From contig DLDU01000068.1 in NCBI GenBank assembly GCA_002481295.1, forward strand, positions 99,911 to 133,555: a DNA stretch of 33,645 bases, given 5' to 3'. This DNA comes from Prevotella sp. UBA7764. Its GTDB lineage: Bacteria; Bacteroidota; Bacteroidia; Bacteroidales; Bacteroidaceae. The translations under genes and the position numbers were made by a program. Shown here piece after piece: positions 8,901-17,177 of this stretch (position 1 is its first letter; every line of letters starts with the position of its first letter). The notes beneath the pieces are model-generated. The model saw only the letters and a program-made list of their open reading frames with translations, was not told the origin of the DNA and made no database searches.

Positions 8901-11900
8901 GTTCGAGGCTTGTGGTAAACGCTACGTTGCTTTGGTCGTCGGTGGTGCGCTCGCTGACACCGCTCTCCAGTCCGCCGAAGCCTTGCGAGACATATCTGCC
9001 CTGCATGTTCATGGTTCCGAGGTCAGAGAGTTGTACGTTGAGGTTGCCGTTGGCAGCCCATCCTCCTGAGTTGTTGTATTCTCTGAGACGAAGCTCATTG
9101 ATCCATATCTCGCCGCTTTTCTGCTCGGCACTGAGGTTGCGCACACCGATGATCATCGTCTTCACCTCGCCAAGTGTCGGGTTGCCCATCACGGTGACCT
9201 TGTTTTGCGGATGGTCACTGTCATATCCTGTGTAAGGACGGGCAAAGGATGCCAGTCCCTGAGCCTTCTGAAGGTTGCGCTCCTTCTTGATCTTGGTGAA
9301 GAGCGAGAGCGGAATGTCGAGCATGTTGTCCTCAGGCCATACCTCACGTGCGGCATCAGCCGAGAACCGGCTATACGAGCCAGGCGCGGTGAGCTTCAAA
9401 GGAATCTCGTATTCATAGTAATTGCTCTTATAGTCTGAGCCCAGTCGGATGAATACGGCGAGCTGATTGTCCTGAAGGTTGGTAGTGTTCTGCTCATTGG
9501 CATTGGCGTGCACAAACATTTGCAGGCGTTTGTATTGGCGCAGGTCGAGCGTTGTATTCTTATATACGCACTTCGACTCGCCGGAGGAGAGCTGACTGAC
9601 ATTGATGTCGAGAGCCTGCTCGTTGTCCTGTACAAGTTGGGTGTTGTTGGGATCCTGTCCGCGCTTGATGCCCGGTGGCAGCACATAGTTGACAGGTTTC
9701 TTGTCGCTGTTCTCCTCGATGTTGACGGATGCTGTCGTCATCGTTCCTGTCTGTGCCCCACTGTTGTCGAGGTTCTGCTCATAGACGCGCCAAGTGCCAC
9801 GCACGAGATCAAGGCTGCCGAAACGGAGGATGACGGGGTGCTTAAAGCCTGTGAGAAACATGCGCATGAAACGGATGCTCGTGAAGTCGTTGATGTTGCC
9901 TACTCGCTGCTCAAATTCCTTGAGAGGGATACGGAAGAGATACCAGTCGATTTCTGTGTCGTTCTTGCCGTTGCGTAGCGTGGGCTTTGTCTCGCGCTTG
10001 TCGACGATAAAGTTCTTGCCAATTTCCAGATCCTCCGGGCGGATGGAGACATGGTATTGGAAGTATTTCTCATATTCGTTGAGCGTATAGTCCTGATTGA
10101 TATCCTCCACGTCAGGCGTGCTCTTGATAGAGGTATCGTAGCGCTCAGTGCGCCCATCGCTGTCGGGCGAGTTGCCCTGCGGGTTGTTGATGTATTTATA
10201 CCGGCGGAGGATGCTGGCTCTCATGTCGTCGTAGTCCGAGCCACGAAAATAGTGGTAGTCGTCGTGGGCCGGGTCTGCCCAGATAGAGTCCCACACGGCC
10301 TGGTTGACCTTTCCCTGCACAGCCTTGAGGAAGTCCTGATATGAGTCAAAAGTTTGCTCCTCGCTGTCGTTGAGTCCGTTGAGTCCCACATCTTGCAAGG
10401 CACGGCTGCCTTTGGTAGTGGCGAAGGCATAAGTGACATTGGGCGTTGTCGGCACCTTGCCCCACTGTGTGGTGACAAAGCTGTTGGAGCCGTCGACAGG
10501 CATGCTGCTTTCAGCGAATTTTTTCCCGTCGTGGAGCACGTCTTCCGACACTTCGCCAAGATCGATATAGAAGTCACCGCCATAGTCGCTGGCGTTGCCG
10601 GCTTGACGTGTATGGATAAATGGATCCATCATCCAAAACTCTACATACTCTATGTTGGCCGTTTGGAAGTCGTTGGTGTCGAGTTTGCGCATCATACCGC
10701 CCCAGTGGCGTGTGGGGTTGTTGAGCGAGCCGTCGGCGGCGAGATCCGGGTTGAAGTTGTAGGGGCCACGCTCGTTGGGGTAGTAGGCAAGGTTGAGCAC
10801 GGAGATGGTCGACGTGGCTCCGTTGTAAGTGCTTTGGTCGCGGTTGGGATAGAGCTCCTTGACGTAAACCTCACGCACATAAGGGTCGCTGAGCTGGTTG
10901 AGGTCGCTCTTGATGTGCCCTGGGGTGAGTGAGGAACTCAGACGGGTGAAGAGCGGGTCGATGGTGTACCAGGCAAGCAGCGAGCGGTTGAAGCCTGAGC
11001 GCAGCGTGGCATTGTCGGTATGTTCAGGAAACATCGACGGCACACTCGAGAGTTGCCAGTTGTAAGGTGTAGAGACATCGATCTTGTCTGTCGTGTTCTC
11101 AAAGTCGTCGAGATAGGAAGCGTTGTCCTGCGTGCCATGGCTCTGCCCGGCGATGAGTTGTGCAAACTCACCAGTGAAAGAGATCTGTGAGGGTTGGGTC
11201 AGATGGAGCAATGGCAGTTTGTCGAGCATGTTGGTGAGCCACTGGCTCTCGTGCTTCCAGTTGAGGTTGAGTCCCCACAGTGTGTTGTTGACCGGCTCGG
11301 CACCCATCGATACCTTTGTGGTGAGTGCCTGCTCAGAAAGATGTTGGAGCGTTCCCGAAAGTTGGAAGTTCTTGGAGAAGTCATACTCCCAGTTCATGCC
11401 GAACATCGTTTTCCGCTCTTGTGCATAGTCGCTCTGGCTCTCCAACGACACGTTGACTGCGGTACCGGCGTCGATGATGCTTTGGTTGAGAATGGTCACT
11501 TCGCCGGCACTATAATCCACGCTATAGTCTGACCCTTCGGTAAGCTTCACGCCTCCGGCGGTGACGACGACAGATCCTTGTGGCACGTTGTAAGCACCGA
11601 GTGAGATGACATTGGCCTGTGTGCCGCGGAACTGTCCCTGCAACAGATATTTGTCTTTCTCGGCAATCTGCTTGGCAATGGTCTTCGTGGAGTCGTAGAG
11701 CTCGGTGAAAGCATATTTAGAGGCTGTGGTGGCAGAGACACCTTTGCCGACAAGATAGTTATAGAGATAACTGCCGAAAGGCTCTGCGGCAGGGAAGAAG
11801 ACACGGCCGTCGCTGACGGTGTAGCCTTCCACGAAGTCGAAGTAGCCGTTGGAGTGTGCTTTGTTGTTATTGTCAAGGCGGTCTGCACCGAGTACCTTGA

Positions 11901-13680
11901 TAAGCGTCTGGCTCTTTACCTGTGGTTCGGGGATATAGGAAAGATAGACACCAGTGGTGTCGCTTTGGTATTTCACGTCAAGGCGGAACTTGTCTTTCTC
12001 TACAGAGGAAGCCAAGTAGTAGACGTTCTTCATCATCAGCGGCCAGTTGCCTTGTGAGGGATTGTTGCTGGTGTTCTTGAGCGATTTGACGAAAAGAGCT
12101 TTGGATGCATCGGTGATATCACTGGCAAACTCGCCGACCTGATAGGTGCGTCCGCCGTAGGTATATTCGTAGGCGATGGCGAGCACCTGGTCGGTCTGCA
12201 AAGCTGTCTTCAACGAGACGTAGCCCATTGCATTGTTGATGCTGTACTCCGATGATGAGAGCAAGCGTGCACTCTGCAACTTTTCATAGTCGTTGCCGCC
12301 CACAAGCCCGGCACCGTCAAGCACTGAAGATGTCTGGTCGATGTCACGGGCCGTGGCATACTGGCTCGTCAAGGTGCTGTACTCCGTGTTGGCATCATTT
12401 GATGGCACGGGCTGCCCCGTTGTTGTCCACTTATTGCTGCTCACCTTGCTGTTCTCGCCGAGGTCTGTCAGTGCAATGATGTTGCGGGTGTTTGCCGTGT
12501 TGCCGCTTTTGTTAGTCACCCAGATCTCTACACGGTTGATGGTGACGCCCGTAGTGAGGTTGGGCAGTGTCTTCATGGCTGCGTCGTAGTGGTCATGGAA
12601 ATAGCGTGCGAGGAAGAAGTGACGGTTCTCTTCGTAGTCAGAGGCATCAATTTCAAAGGGAGTGAGCTGCTTGCCGCCGGAACTGGAGACACTCTTGGAC
12701 GTGCTCTTCTTCTGTGAGGCCACCGTTTGCAGTTTCAGCTTACCGAACTGCATATCCGTGCGGATACCAAAGAGGCTGCTGGAGCCTTGGATAAGGGAAG
12801 AGTTGGATGGGAACGAGACATTACCGGCCTCGACGAGTTTGATGATTTCATCTTCCTTGCCGTCGTATTTCAACTTCATGTTCTGCGCATCGAAGTCAAA
12901 CGTGGCATCGGTGTTGTAGTTGAGGTTGAGGTTCACCTTGTCGCCGACCTTACCGTTGACGTTGAGGTTGATCTTCTCATCGAAGTCCATTGTGGTGGTC
13001 TTGCGGTTGCGAATTGGCAGCGACGGGTTGTCGATATTCTTGAATGTAGCGCCGAATTTCAGTTCTGCTGATCCTTGCGTCTTGATACGCACACCGCCGG
13101 GGCCGAAGATCTTCTCCGCCGGTCCCAGGTCGAAGTGCATGTCGGTGAAGTCGAACTTCTCCTTACCTTTAGCCTTGTAGATCTCATCGTTCTTGCCCCG
13201 ATAATAAGCGTTGCGCCAGTTTTTCTCGCTCCACTTCATATATTCCTCGGGCGTCATCATGATGGGAGCGGCGAGATAGGTAGCTCCCATCTTCGTGCCA
13301 ATGATGTAGACGTTGAGGCTGTCGTTGTATGTAACTTCGTATTTCAGTCCGTCGGGTCGCTTCAAGTCGAGTGCGCTTTGGTCGAGATCGTCGTAGGTGA
13401 CGGGCATGGTGCGTTGGATCTTCCAGCGCGGATGGAGCAGCGAGTCGGGGATAGAATCTTCGTCGGCTAACAGCGGTTGGGCTTGTGCATGGATGTTGCC
13501 TTGCTTGTTGCCGACGTTTTGCGCCTTGTTGTTTCCACCGTTTTGCCTTCTTGGGCTTAGCCTGTTTTGGTTTTGCGGTGTCTTTACCACTTGTGGCGAC
13601 CAGGGCATAGCAAGGGCATAGCTGACAGTGATGACAGCCAGCACAAGTAAGACTACAATATGGTAATGACGATGTCGCAA
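5971..13680 (-). CDS. sprA: SprA/Sov, outer-membrane translocon of type IX secretion
   Basis: 2569 aa, within the size range of SprA (Sov in Porphyromonas), the giant beta-barrel through which type IX substrates cross the outer membrane. The N-terminus MRHRHYHIVVLLVLAVITVS is a signal peptide ending near YALA. SprA-like segments include GPGGVRIKTQGSAELKFGA, WTPVYKTWEPFRKMKSKS and a C-terminal barrel ending in LSIKFSLTR. The first codon is TTG: the first ATG lies 24 codons later, after the signal peptide, so TTG is the only start I see that keeps it. The gene starts 1 bp after the ruvA stop. Two unusual low-complexity stretches occur: a Lys/Glu/Gln-rich, probably coiled-coil insert (about residues 1930-2000) and an Asn/Gly/Arg-rich loop (about 2447-2485). 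No PorV-like partner genes are in the window. Confidence 0.96.
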   Translation of the reverse strand: MRHRHYHIVVLLVLAVITVSYALAMPWSPQVVKTPQNQNRLSPRRQNGGNNKAQNVGNKQGNIHAQAQPLLADEDSIPDSLLHPRWKIQRTMPVTYDDLDQSALDLKRPDGLKYEVTYNDSLNVYIIGTKMGATYLAAPIMMTPEEYMKWSEKNWRNAYYRGKNDEIYKAKGKEKFDFTDMHFDLGPAEKIFGPGGVRIKTQGSAELKFGATFKNIDNPSLPIRNRKTTTMDFDEKINLNVNGKVGDKVNLNLNYNTDATFDFDAQNMKLKYDGKEDEIIKLVEAGNVSFPSNSSLIQGSSSLFGIRTDMQFGKLKLQTVASQKKSTSKSVSSSGGKQLTPFEIDASDYEENRHFFLARYFHDHYDAAMKTLPNLTTGVTINRVEIWVTNKSGNTANTRNIIALTDLGENSKVSSNKWTTTGQPVPSNDANTEYSTLTSQYATARDIDQTSSVLDGAGLVGGNDYEKLQSARLLSSSEYSINNAMGYVSLKTALQTDQVLAIAYEYTYGGRTYQVGEFASDITDASKALFVKSLKNTSNNPSQGNWPLMMKNVYYLASSVEKDKFRLDVKYQSDTTGVYLSYIPEPQVKSQTLIKVLGADRLDNNNKAHSNGYFDFVEGYTVSDGRVFFPAAEPFGSYLYNYLVGKGVSATTASKYAFTELYDSTKTIAKQIAEKDKYLLQGQFRGTQANVISLGAYNVPQGSVVVTAGGVKLTEGSDYSVDYSAGEVTILNQSIIDAGTAVNVSLESQSDYAQERKTMFGMNWEYDFSKNFQLSGTLQHLSEQALTTKVSMGAEPVNNTLWGLNLNWKHESQWLTNMLDKLPLLHLTQPSQISFTGEFAQLIAGQSHGTQDNASYLDDFENTTDKIDVSTPYNWQLSSVPSMFPEHTDNATLRSGFNRSLLAWYTIDPLFTRLSSSLTPGHIKSDLNQLSDPYVREVYVKELYPNRDQSTYNGATSTISVLNLAYYPNERGPYNFNPDLAADGSLNNPTRHWGGMMRKLDTNDFQTANIEYVEFWMMDPFIHTRQAGNASDYGGDFYIDLGEVSEDVLHDGKKFAESSMPVDGSNSFVTTQWGKVPTTPNVTYAFATTKGSRALQDVGLNGLNDSEEQTFDSYQDFLKAVQGKVNQAVWDSIWADPAHDDYHYFRGSDYDDMRASILRRYKYINNPQGNSPDSDGRTERYDTSIKSTPDVEDINQDYTLNEYEKYFQYHVSIRPEDLEIGKNFIVDKRETKPTLRNGKNDTEIDWYLFRIPLKEFEQRVGNINDFTSIRFMRMFLTGFKHPVILRFGSLDLVRGTWRVYEQNLDNSGAQTGTMTTASVNIEENSDKKPVNYVLPPGIKRGQDPNNTQLVQDNEQALDINVSQLSSGESKCVYKNTTLDLRQYKRLQMFVHANANEQNTTNLQDNQLAVFIRLGSDYKSNYYEYEIPLKLTAPGSYSRFSADAAREVWPEDNMLDIPLSLFTKIKKERNLQKAQGLASFARPYTGYDSDHPQNKVTVMGNPTLGEVKTMIIGVRNLSAEQKSGEIWINELRLREYNNSGGWAANGNLNVQLSDLGTMNMQGRYVSQGFGGLESGVSERTTDDQSNVAFTTSLELGKFFPDKAKVSAPLYYSVTKQVTRPKYNPLDTDMLLKDALESTADKQEHDSIENIAVTKAITTNFSISNARIGIQNQRHPTPVDPANFSFSYSHSHSHKQGETTVYENEDDWRGAINYAWTPVYKTWEPFRKMKSKSKWVDLPKRLGLNYLPQSVSFNSEMTRSYYEFQERDMEATENNQLPLTFSEQFLWNREFQLRWDFTKNIHMSFQSATHAEIEEPYTAINKDLYPTQYQAWKDSVWQSIRHFGTPLDYQQNFNLSYQLPLNLIPIFDWVTSNATYNSNYSWVRGTMLEDSTSLGNTIQNNRQLNVTGNFDLVKLYNHIPFLKKTNERFNRETSQYQINQQKKQKEQAKANRQKQQKAEEEARKKAIAEGKDPDQAVKELRAKNKAEEEKKRQLPRNRNTYEKEITLRPDTTLIISHGKHTKRLIVAAKDEKGHKVKLRFRKLDDNRIRIINKVDSVTKLKLSVMAKPALDEKAWYKTAQVLARVAMMVRSVSVSYRNQYSMALPGFMPNIGDAFGQTKNTNAGVLSPGLDFAFGLMGDSYIDKAKNRGWLLMADSVATPATTNNTEDLQLRMTLEPIKNLKIDLNASRTNTTAKSIQYMYVGNPTTQTGTFTMTTLSLGSAFEGMGNANNGFRSKTFEKFCASLDAFRQRVENRYAGTVYPEGTTLAGKTFDAANGGVNGYSADVMIPAFLKAYTRMNSGLELFPSLAHMLPNWTLRYSGLGKLPWLRDIFKSVNLNHSYKSIFAIGSYQSYSTFMALMGPGMGFITDATTGNPIPSSMYNISTVSINEAFAPLLGVDVTLQNNLTAKLEYSQTRVLALSMTSAQINEAVSKDWTFGLGYRINNFNLFGGGGTNRSVKNKGKGNNSRNNNSNSQTSRNARGRANHDLNIRLDLSYRKQASILRDIATVSSTASSGNTAFKFSLMADYTLSKLLTMSFYLDRQTNTPLLSSNSYPTTTQDFGLSIKFSLTR

Positions 13681-13681
13681 A

Positions 13682-14302
13682 CTACTTAATTCTTTTTAAA
13701 GCTTCCTTGACAACCATCTCCACGGCGAGATCGGGCTGCTCGGTGAGGATGGCGACGACAACCTTGGCTGCCGGTGCCGGGGAGAAACCAAGCATAGTAA
13801 GAGCGGCAACAGCTTCATCTTTCACGGCGTTGTTCACAGCCGGTGACTCGTTGCGGCCCGAAGCCACATGGAGCTCGTCTGCAATTCCCGATGCAGCAAT
13901 CTTGTCTTTCAAGTCGACGATAATGCGCTGAGCAGTCTTCAGTCCGATGCCCTTCACGCCTTTGATGAGTTTCTCGTTGCCACTTGCGATGGCATCGCAG
14001 AGCTCTGCCGGCGTGATGGAAGAGAGCATCATGCGGGCGGTGTTGGCTCCCACGCCACTGACGCTGATAAGCATACGATAGAGCTCGCGCTCCTGCCGTG
14101 TGGCAAAGCCGTAGAGTGTGAAGTTGTCGTCGCGGCCACCGGTCTGAAGCGATTCATGAACGAGGAGTTTCACCTCTTTCTTGCCTTGGATGGCAGTGTA
14201 AGTGTTGAGGGATATATTCAGTGCATAGCCTACGCCGGCTGCCTCTACAACGGCAAGAGCTGGTGTCAGCTCGGTCAGCTGACCATGGATGTATTCTATC
14301 AT
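13682..14302 (-). CDS. ruvA: Holliday junction DNA helicase subunit RuvA
   Basis: 206 aa, the normal RuvA length. It binds Holliday junctions as a tetramer and loads RuvB for branch migration. Domain I (OB fold) is residues 1-65, starting [20 protein letters not shown] and containing [13 protein letters not shown]. Domain II carries two helix-hairpin-helix motifs, [10 protein letters not shown] (about 80-89) and [12 protein letters not shown] (115-126). Domain III is the C-terminal 155-206, [15 protein letters not shown] to ALKRIK. The frame stays open upstream to 14641, but that part is Cys/Phe/Leu-rich, shows no family similarity and overlaps the divergent gene at 14547, so the ATG at 14302 is used. 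sprA follows after 1 bp, so the two are probably co-transcribed. Confidence 0.97.
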   Translation of the reverse strand: MIEYIHGQLTELTPALAVVEAAGVGYALNISLNTYTAIQGKKEVKLLVHESLQTGGRDDNFTLYGFATRQERELYRMLISVSGVGANTARMMLSSITPAELCDAIASGNEKLIKGVKGIGLKTAQRIIVDLKDKIAASGIADELHVASGRNESPAVNNAVKDEAVAALTMLGFSPAPAAKVVVAILTEQPDLAVEMVVKEALKRIK

Positions 14303-14505
14303 TTTTGTTTTTTGTCTTATATATAATAATGTGTGATGATAAGATAACGTGAGAGGCGGGGGATTATTGCATAAGAAGACACGAAGCTGCTGCAAAGCAG
14401 CAGCGAACAGAATCCAGCAACAAGGCGAAACGAAAGTAGCGATAGTGCCCACCAATAAAAAGAGAGCGAGAGCAAAAGCAGGGCGCGAAAATTTCCCCTT
14501 AGAAG

Positions 14506-14537
14506 TTTGGGCAGATGAAAGGAAAAACGTAAATTTG
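14506..14537 (+). promoter_or_regulatory. Bacteroidetes-type promoter of the 14547 gene
   Basis: TTTG at 14506-14509, a 20-nt gap, then TAAATTTG at 14530-14537 followed by C: a good match to the -33/-7 pattern. The -7 box ends only 9 nt before the ATG at 14547, so the mRNA leader must be very short. This also rules out the longer upstream start at 14349. Confidence 0.7.
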
Positions 14538-14546
14538 CAGGCAATT

Positions 14547-14924
14547 ATGGGAAGAAACAAGTTTTCACAAAAGGAGATAGAGAAGATCGGCAAGCTGCTG
14601 AGACAGAAGAACTCGGTCAACCGCGGCAAGCAAAAGCTCATACGCCATGAGCTGAGAGTGGATTATGAGTTCAACATCTCAGACTTCAATGAGCCGGGGA
14701 AAGCCTTCGGCGAAGAAGAGTTGCAGGATGCCGTGAAGCGTGGTGCCATTCAGATTCTTGACGAGGCCACCATTGAGGCGATGAAGGCCAAGCGTGCACG
14801 CGACAAAGCACGGGATGAGGCTGCCCGTGAGCAGGCTGCCGTGGAAAGCGGTGAGCAGACCGACTGGAAGAAAGCCATGGAAGAATGGCAGGAGTGGGAA
14901 AACGAGAAACATCAGAATGATTAA
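14547..14924 (+). CDS. Small conserved protein of unknown function
   Basis: 125 aa, highly charged and with no membrane segment. It starts [20 protein letters not shown] and contains a probably structured core ([20 protein letters not shown]). From about residue 70 it is Ala/Arg/Glu-rich and helical ([16 protein letters not shown]), ending with the acidic-aromatic tail [15 protein letters not shown] recognise it only as resembling small hypothetical proteins of Bacteroidales; no function can be given. The open frame extends upstream to 14349, but a promoter box sits directly before the ATG at 14547, so the shorter form is chosen. It is divergent from ruvA and 258 bp upstream of ddh. Confidence 0.8.
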   Translation: MGRNKFSQKEIEKIGKLLRQKNSVNRGKQKLIRHELRVDYEFNISDFNEPGKAFGEEELQDAVKRGAIQILDEATIEAMKAKRARDKARDEAAREQAAVESGEQTDWKKAMEEWQEWENEKHQND

Positions 14925-14959
14925 TAAATACCAATAAATTGCAAGGAAAAGCCTGTTTT

Positions 14960-15048
14960 TAAGGAAATATTGTTACCTTTGCACTATAAGGAACGTAAGA
15001 AGTACCAGTTACTTCATCGTTTCTAAGGAAATATTGTTACCTTTGCAC
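14960..15048 (+). repeat. Exact 25-bp direct repeat, each copy with a TACCTTTGC box
   Basis: Positions 14960-14984 and 15024-15048 are identical over 25 bp; copy starts are 64 bp apart. Each copy contains TACCTTTG (14974-14981 and 15038-15045) followed by CAC, a match to the Bacteroidetes -7 box. No clear -33 TTTG precedes either. The unit lies between the 14547 gene and ddh, 135-200 bp upstream of the ddh ATG, and may be a duplicated promoter. Confidence 0.85.
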
Positions 15049-15182
15049 GGTATGACGATAGACATTCGTTTGTAAGATATACAATCGCCAGCAAGATGAT
15101 CTATTTCTCGCATATATTTCATCATCCACAGACATACAACCATTCGCAAGATATACAACCAATAATACAACCAATAAGAGAA

Positions 15183-16082
15183 ATGAAGAAGATCAGAGCT
15201 GCTGTAGTTGGCTATGGCAATATAGGCCACTACAGCGTACAGGCGCTTGAGGCTGCGCCCGATTTTGAAATTGCCGGCATCGTGCGTCGTCAGGGCGGCA
15301 AGGATAAGCCTGCCGAGTTGGCTGCCTACGAGGTAGTCGACGACATCGCCAAGTTGAAAGACGTGGATGTGGCTATCCTTGCTACGCCGACACGTGCTTG
15401 CCCCGACCTTGCAGAGAAGATTGTGGCTTTGGGCATCAACACCGTTGACAGCTTCGACATCCACACGTCTATCCTCGACTATCGTACACGTCAGATGGAG
15501 AACTGCAAGAAAGCAGGTCGCGTGAGCGTCATCTCAGCAGGATGGGATCCGGGTTCGGACTCTATCGTACGCGTGCTGTTGGAGAGTCTTGCTCCCAAGG
15601 GACTTAGCTACACCAACTTCGGTCCCGGCATGTCGATGGGACACAGCGTTGTGGCGCGCTCCAAGAAGGGCGTGAAGAACGCTTTGTCCATGACCATTCC
15701 ATTGGGTGAGGGCATTCATCGCCGTATGGTCTATGTGGAGCTGGAAGACGGCTACACCGTGGAGCAAGTCTATGACGAGCTCAAAGCCGACGACTACTTT
15801 GCTCACGACGAGCTGCATGTCTTCGCTGTGAAGAGCGTCGACGAGGTGCGTGACATGGGTCACGGCGTGCACATGACCCGTAAGGGCGTGAGCGGCAAGA
15901 CACAGAACCAGCGTTTCTCCTTCGACATGAGCATCAACAATCCGGCACTTACCGGTCAGGTGCTCGTCAACGTAGCCCGTGCCTCCATGCGTTTGCAGCC
16001 GGGATGCTACACCATGCCTGAGATTCCTGTCATCGACATGTTGCCGGGAACACGTGAGGAAATCGTAGCTACGCTCGTCTGA
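15183..16082 (+). CDS. ddh: meso-Diaminopimelate D-dehydrogenase
   Basis: 299 aa. It catalyses NADPH-dependent reductive amination of L-2-amino-6-oxopimelate (open-chain tetrahydrodipicolinate) to meso-diaminopimelate, a one-step route to the peptidoglycan cross-linker and lysine precursor. The N-terminus MKKIRAAVVGYGNIGHYSVQ has the nucleotide-binding GYGNIG (residues 10-15). Family-typical stretches are ILATPTRACPDLAEKI, TVDSFDIHTSILDYR, SVISAGWDPGSDSIVR and FGPGMSMGHSVVARS, with a substrate-binding end QPGCYTMPEIPVIDMLPG. An upstream in-frame ATG at 15096 would add 29 Tyr/His/Gln-rich residues unlike the family and is rejected. It appears monocistronic, between the duplicated promoter-like repeat and a strong terminator. 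Confidence 0.95.
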   Translation: MKKIRAAVVGYGNIGHYSVQALEAAPDFEIAGIVRRQGGKDKPAELAAYEVVDDIAKLKDVDVAILATPTRACPDLAEKIVALGINTVDSFDIHTSILDYRTRQMENCKKAGRVSVISAGWDPGSDSIVRVLLESLAPKGLSYTNFGPGMSMGHSVVARSKKGVKNALSMTIPLGEGIHRRMVYVELEDGYTVEQVYDELKADDYFAHDELHVFAVKSVDEVRDMGHGVHMTRKGVSGKTQNQRFSFDMSINNPALTGQVLVNVARASMRLQPGCYTMPEIPVIDMLPGTREEIVATLV

Positions 16083-16096
16083 TCATCAGCCTATTC

Positions 16097-16155
16097 GGGC
16101 AAAAACTATAAAGTCTATTATGCCAATCGTGCATAATAGACTTTATTTTTTGCCC
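16097..16155 (+). terminator. Long bidirectional terminator after ddh
   Basis: A perfect inner stem of 16 bp (16108-16123 with 16131-16146, 7-nt loop) is extended by GGGCAAAAA (16097-16105) pairing with TTTTTGCCC (16147-16155), with a 2-nt bulge. A- and T-runs flank the inner stem on both sides, so it can serve both ddh and the convergent phosphoesterase gene, whose stop is at 16178. Confidence 0.85.
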
Positions 16156-16177
16156 CTTTGCTTTGGAATACTTCACC

Positions 16178-17137
16178 CTATTGCTGTTGGGAATACAGTT
16201 TGATGACGTTTACTTCCGGCCACGCTCCAAAGCGGAAAGGCACGGTGCCGCCAATGCCAAGCGAGACATAGAGCATGGATCCGTCTTCAACATATTTTCC
16301 TCCCCATTCGTTGTAAGCCCATTTGGCGGGTGAGAAGCGGCCCACGCGTATCTGTCCCGCATGGGTGTGGCCCGACAGCGTCAGCGCGATGTCGGTCTGA
16401 TGGAGTACGCCACGTCGCCAATGACTCGGATCATGACTAAGCAGAATCTTGAACATACCTTTGGGTAAGTCTCCCAAAGCCTTATGCAGATCACCATAGT
16501 CGGGAAACGGCGGGCGACTGATGTTCTCTACTCCAATGAGTCCGATGGCGCCGTCGCCACGACGGATAACAACATGTTCATTGAGCAGCAGGTGCCAACC
16601 GGCTTTCTCCTCCAAGTATTTCAGAACGTTTTGGTTTCGGCGGATGTTATACTTGCTTTTATCCTCACCGTATTCGCAATAGTCGTGGTTGCCCATGACG
16701 GAAAACACACCGTCGCGGGCCGACACCTCTTTTAATATATGCTGGAAAGGAATGACTTCCTCGGCACTGACATTGACGAGATCACCGGTAAACACCACGA
16801 GGTCGGGATGCTGCTCGTTGACGATGCGTACCATCTTGTCGATGAAACTTCGGTTGCGCAGGAACGTACCGATGTGGATGTCGCTGAGTTGTACGATGCG
16901 GTAGCCGTCGAACGACTCTGGCAGCAGAGGAGACGTGCAGGAGGCTGTCTTCACTACGATGTGGCGCCAGCCAAAGAAAAAGCCGTAGGCGGCCAGCATA
17001 TTCCAGACAATGGGTAGTGGCAATGCCCATCGCCAACCCACAAAAGGCCATAGTGCCAAAAATAGAAGTCCTGGTATGCCGATGATCAGCACCAGTCCAT
17101 AGGCTAAGCGCATGAATGTATTGTGAGGAAGATGCAT
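16178..17137 (-). CDS. Membrane-anchored metallophosphoesterase (YaeI/YkuE-like)
   Basis: 319 aa. Two hydrophobic segments (about residues 10-32 and 36-57) anchor a calcineurin-like phosphoesterase domain. Its metal motifs are intact: LSDIHIG (85-90), FTGDLVN (116-122), MGNHDY (148-153), ILLSHDPSHWRR, and the final LSGHTHAGQIRVGRF. This is the COG1408 type of predicted phosphohydrolase. Relatives hydrolyse phosphodiester or pyrophosphate bonds, some in lipids, but the substrate here cannot be deduced. It lies 40 bp downstream of the endonuclease/exonuclease/phosphatase gene on the same strand and is probably co-transcribed. An ATG at 17113 (residue 9) is an alternative start that keeps both membrane segments. 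Confidence 0.88.
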   Translation of the reverse strand: MHLPHNTFMRLAYGLVLIIGIPGLLFLALWPFVGWRWALPLPIVWNMLAAYGFFFGWRHIVVKTASCTSPLLPESFDGYRIVQLSDIHIGTFLRNRSFIDKMVRIVNEQHPDLVVFTGDLVNVSAEEVIPFQHILKEVSARDGVFSVMGNHDYCEYGEDKSKYNIRRNQNVLKYLEEKAGWHLLLNEHVVIRRGDGAIGLIGVENISRPPFPDYGDLHKALGDLPKGMFKILLSHDPSHWRRGVLHQTDIALTLSGHTHAGQIRVGRFSPAKWAYNEWGGKYVEDGSMLYVSLGIGGTVPFRFGAWPEVNVIKLYSQQQ

Positions 17138-17177
17138 TGTCTTATGTTGAGAGTTGGATGTTTATTGATGGTGCTCT

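Noticed and set aside
14303..14641. N-terminal extension of ruvA to 14641
   Set aside because: RuvA homologues begin at MIEYIHG-like sequence; the extension overlaps the divergent gene and its promoter.
15096..15182. Longer ddh start at 15096
   Set aside because: The extra 29 residues are Tyr/His/Gln-rich and absent from the family; the Rossmann strand begins right after the ATG at 15183.
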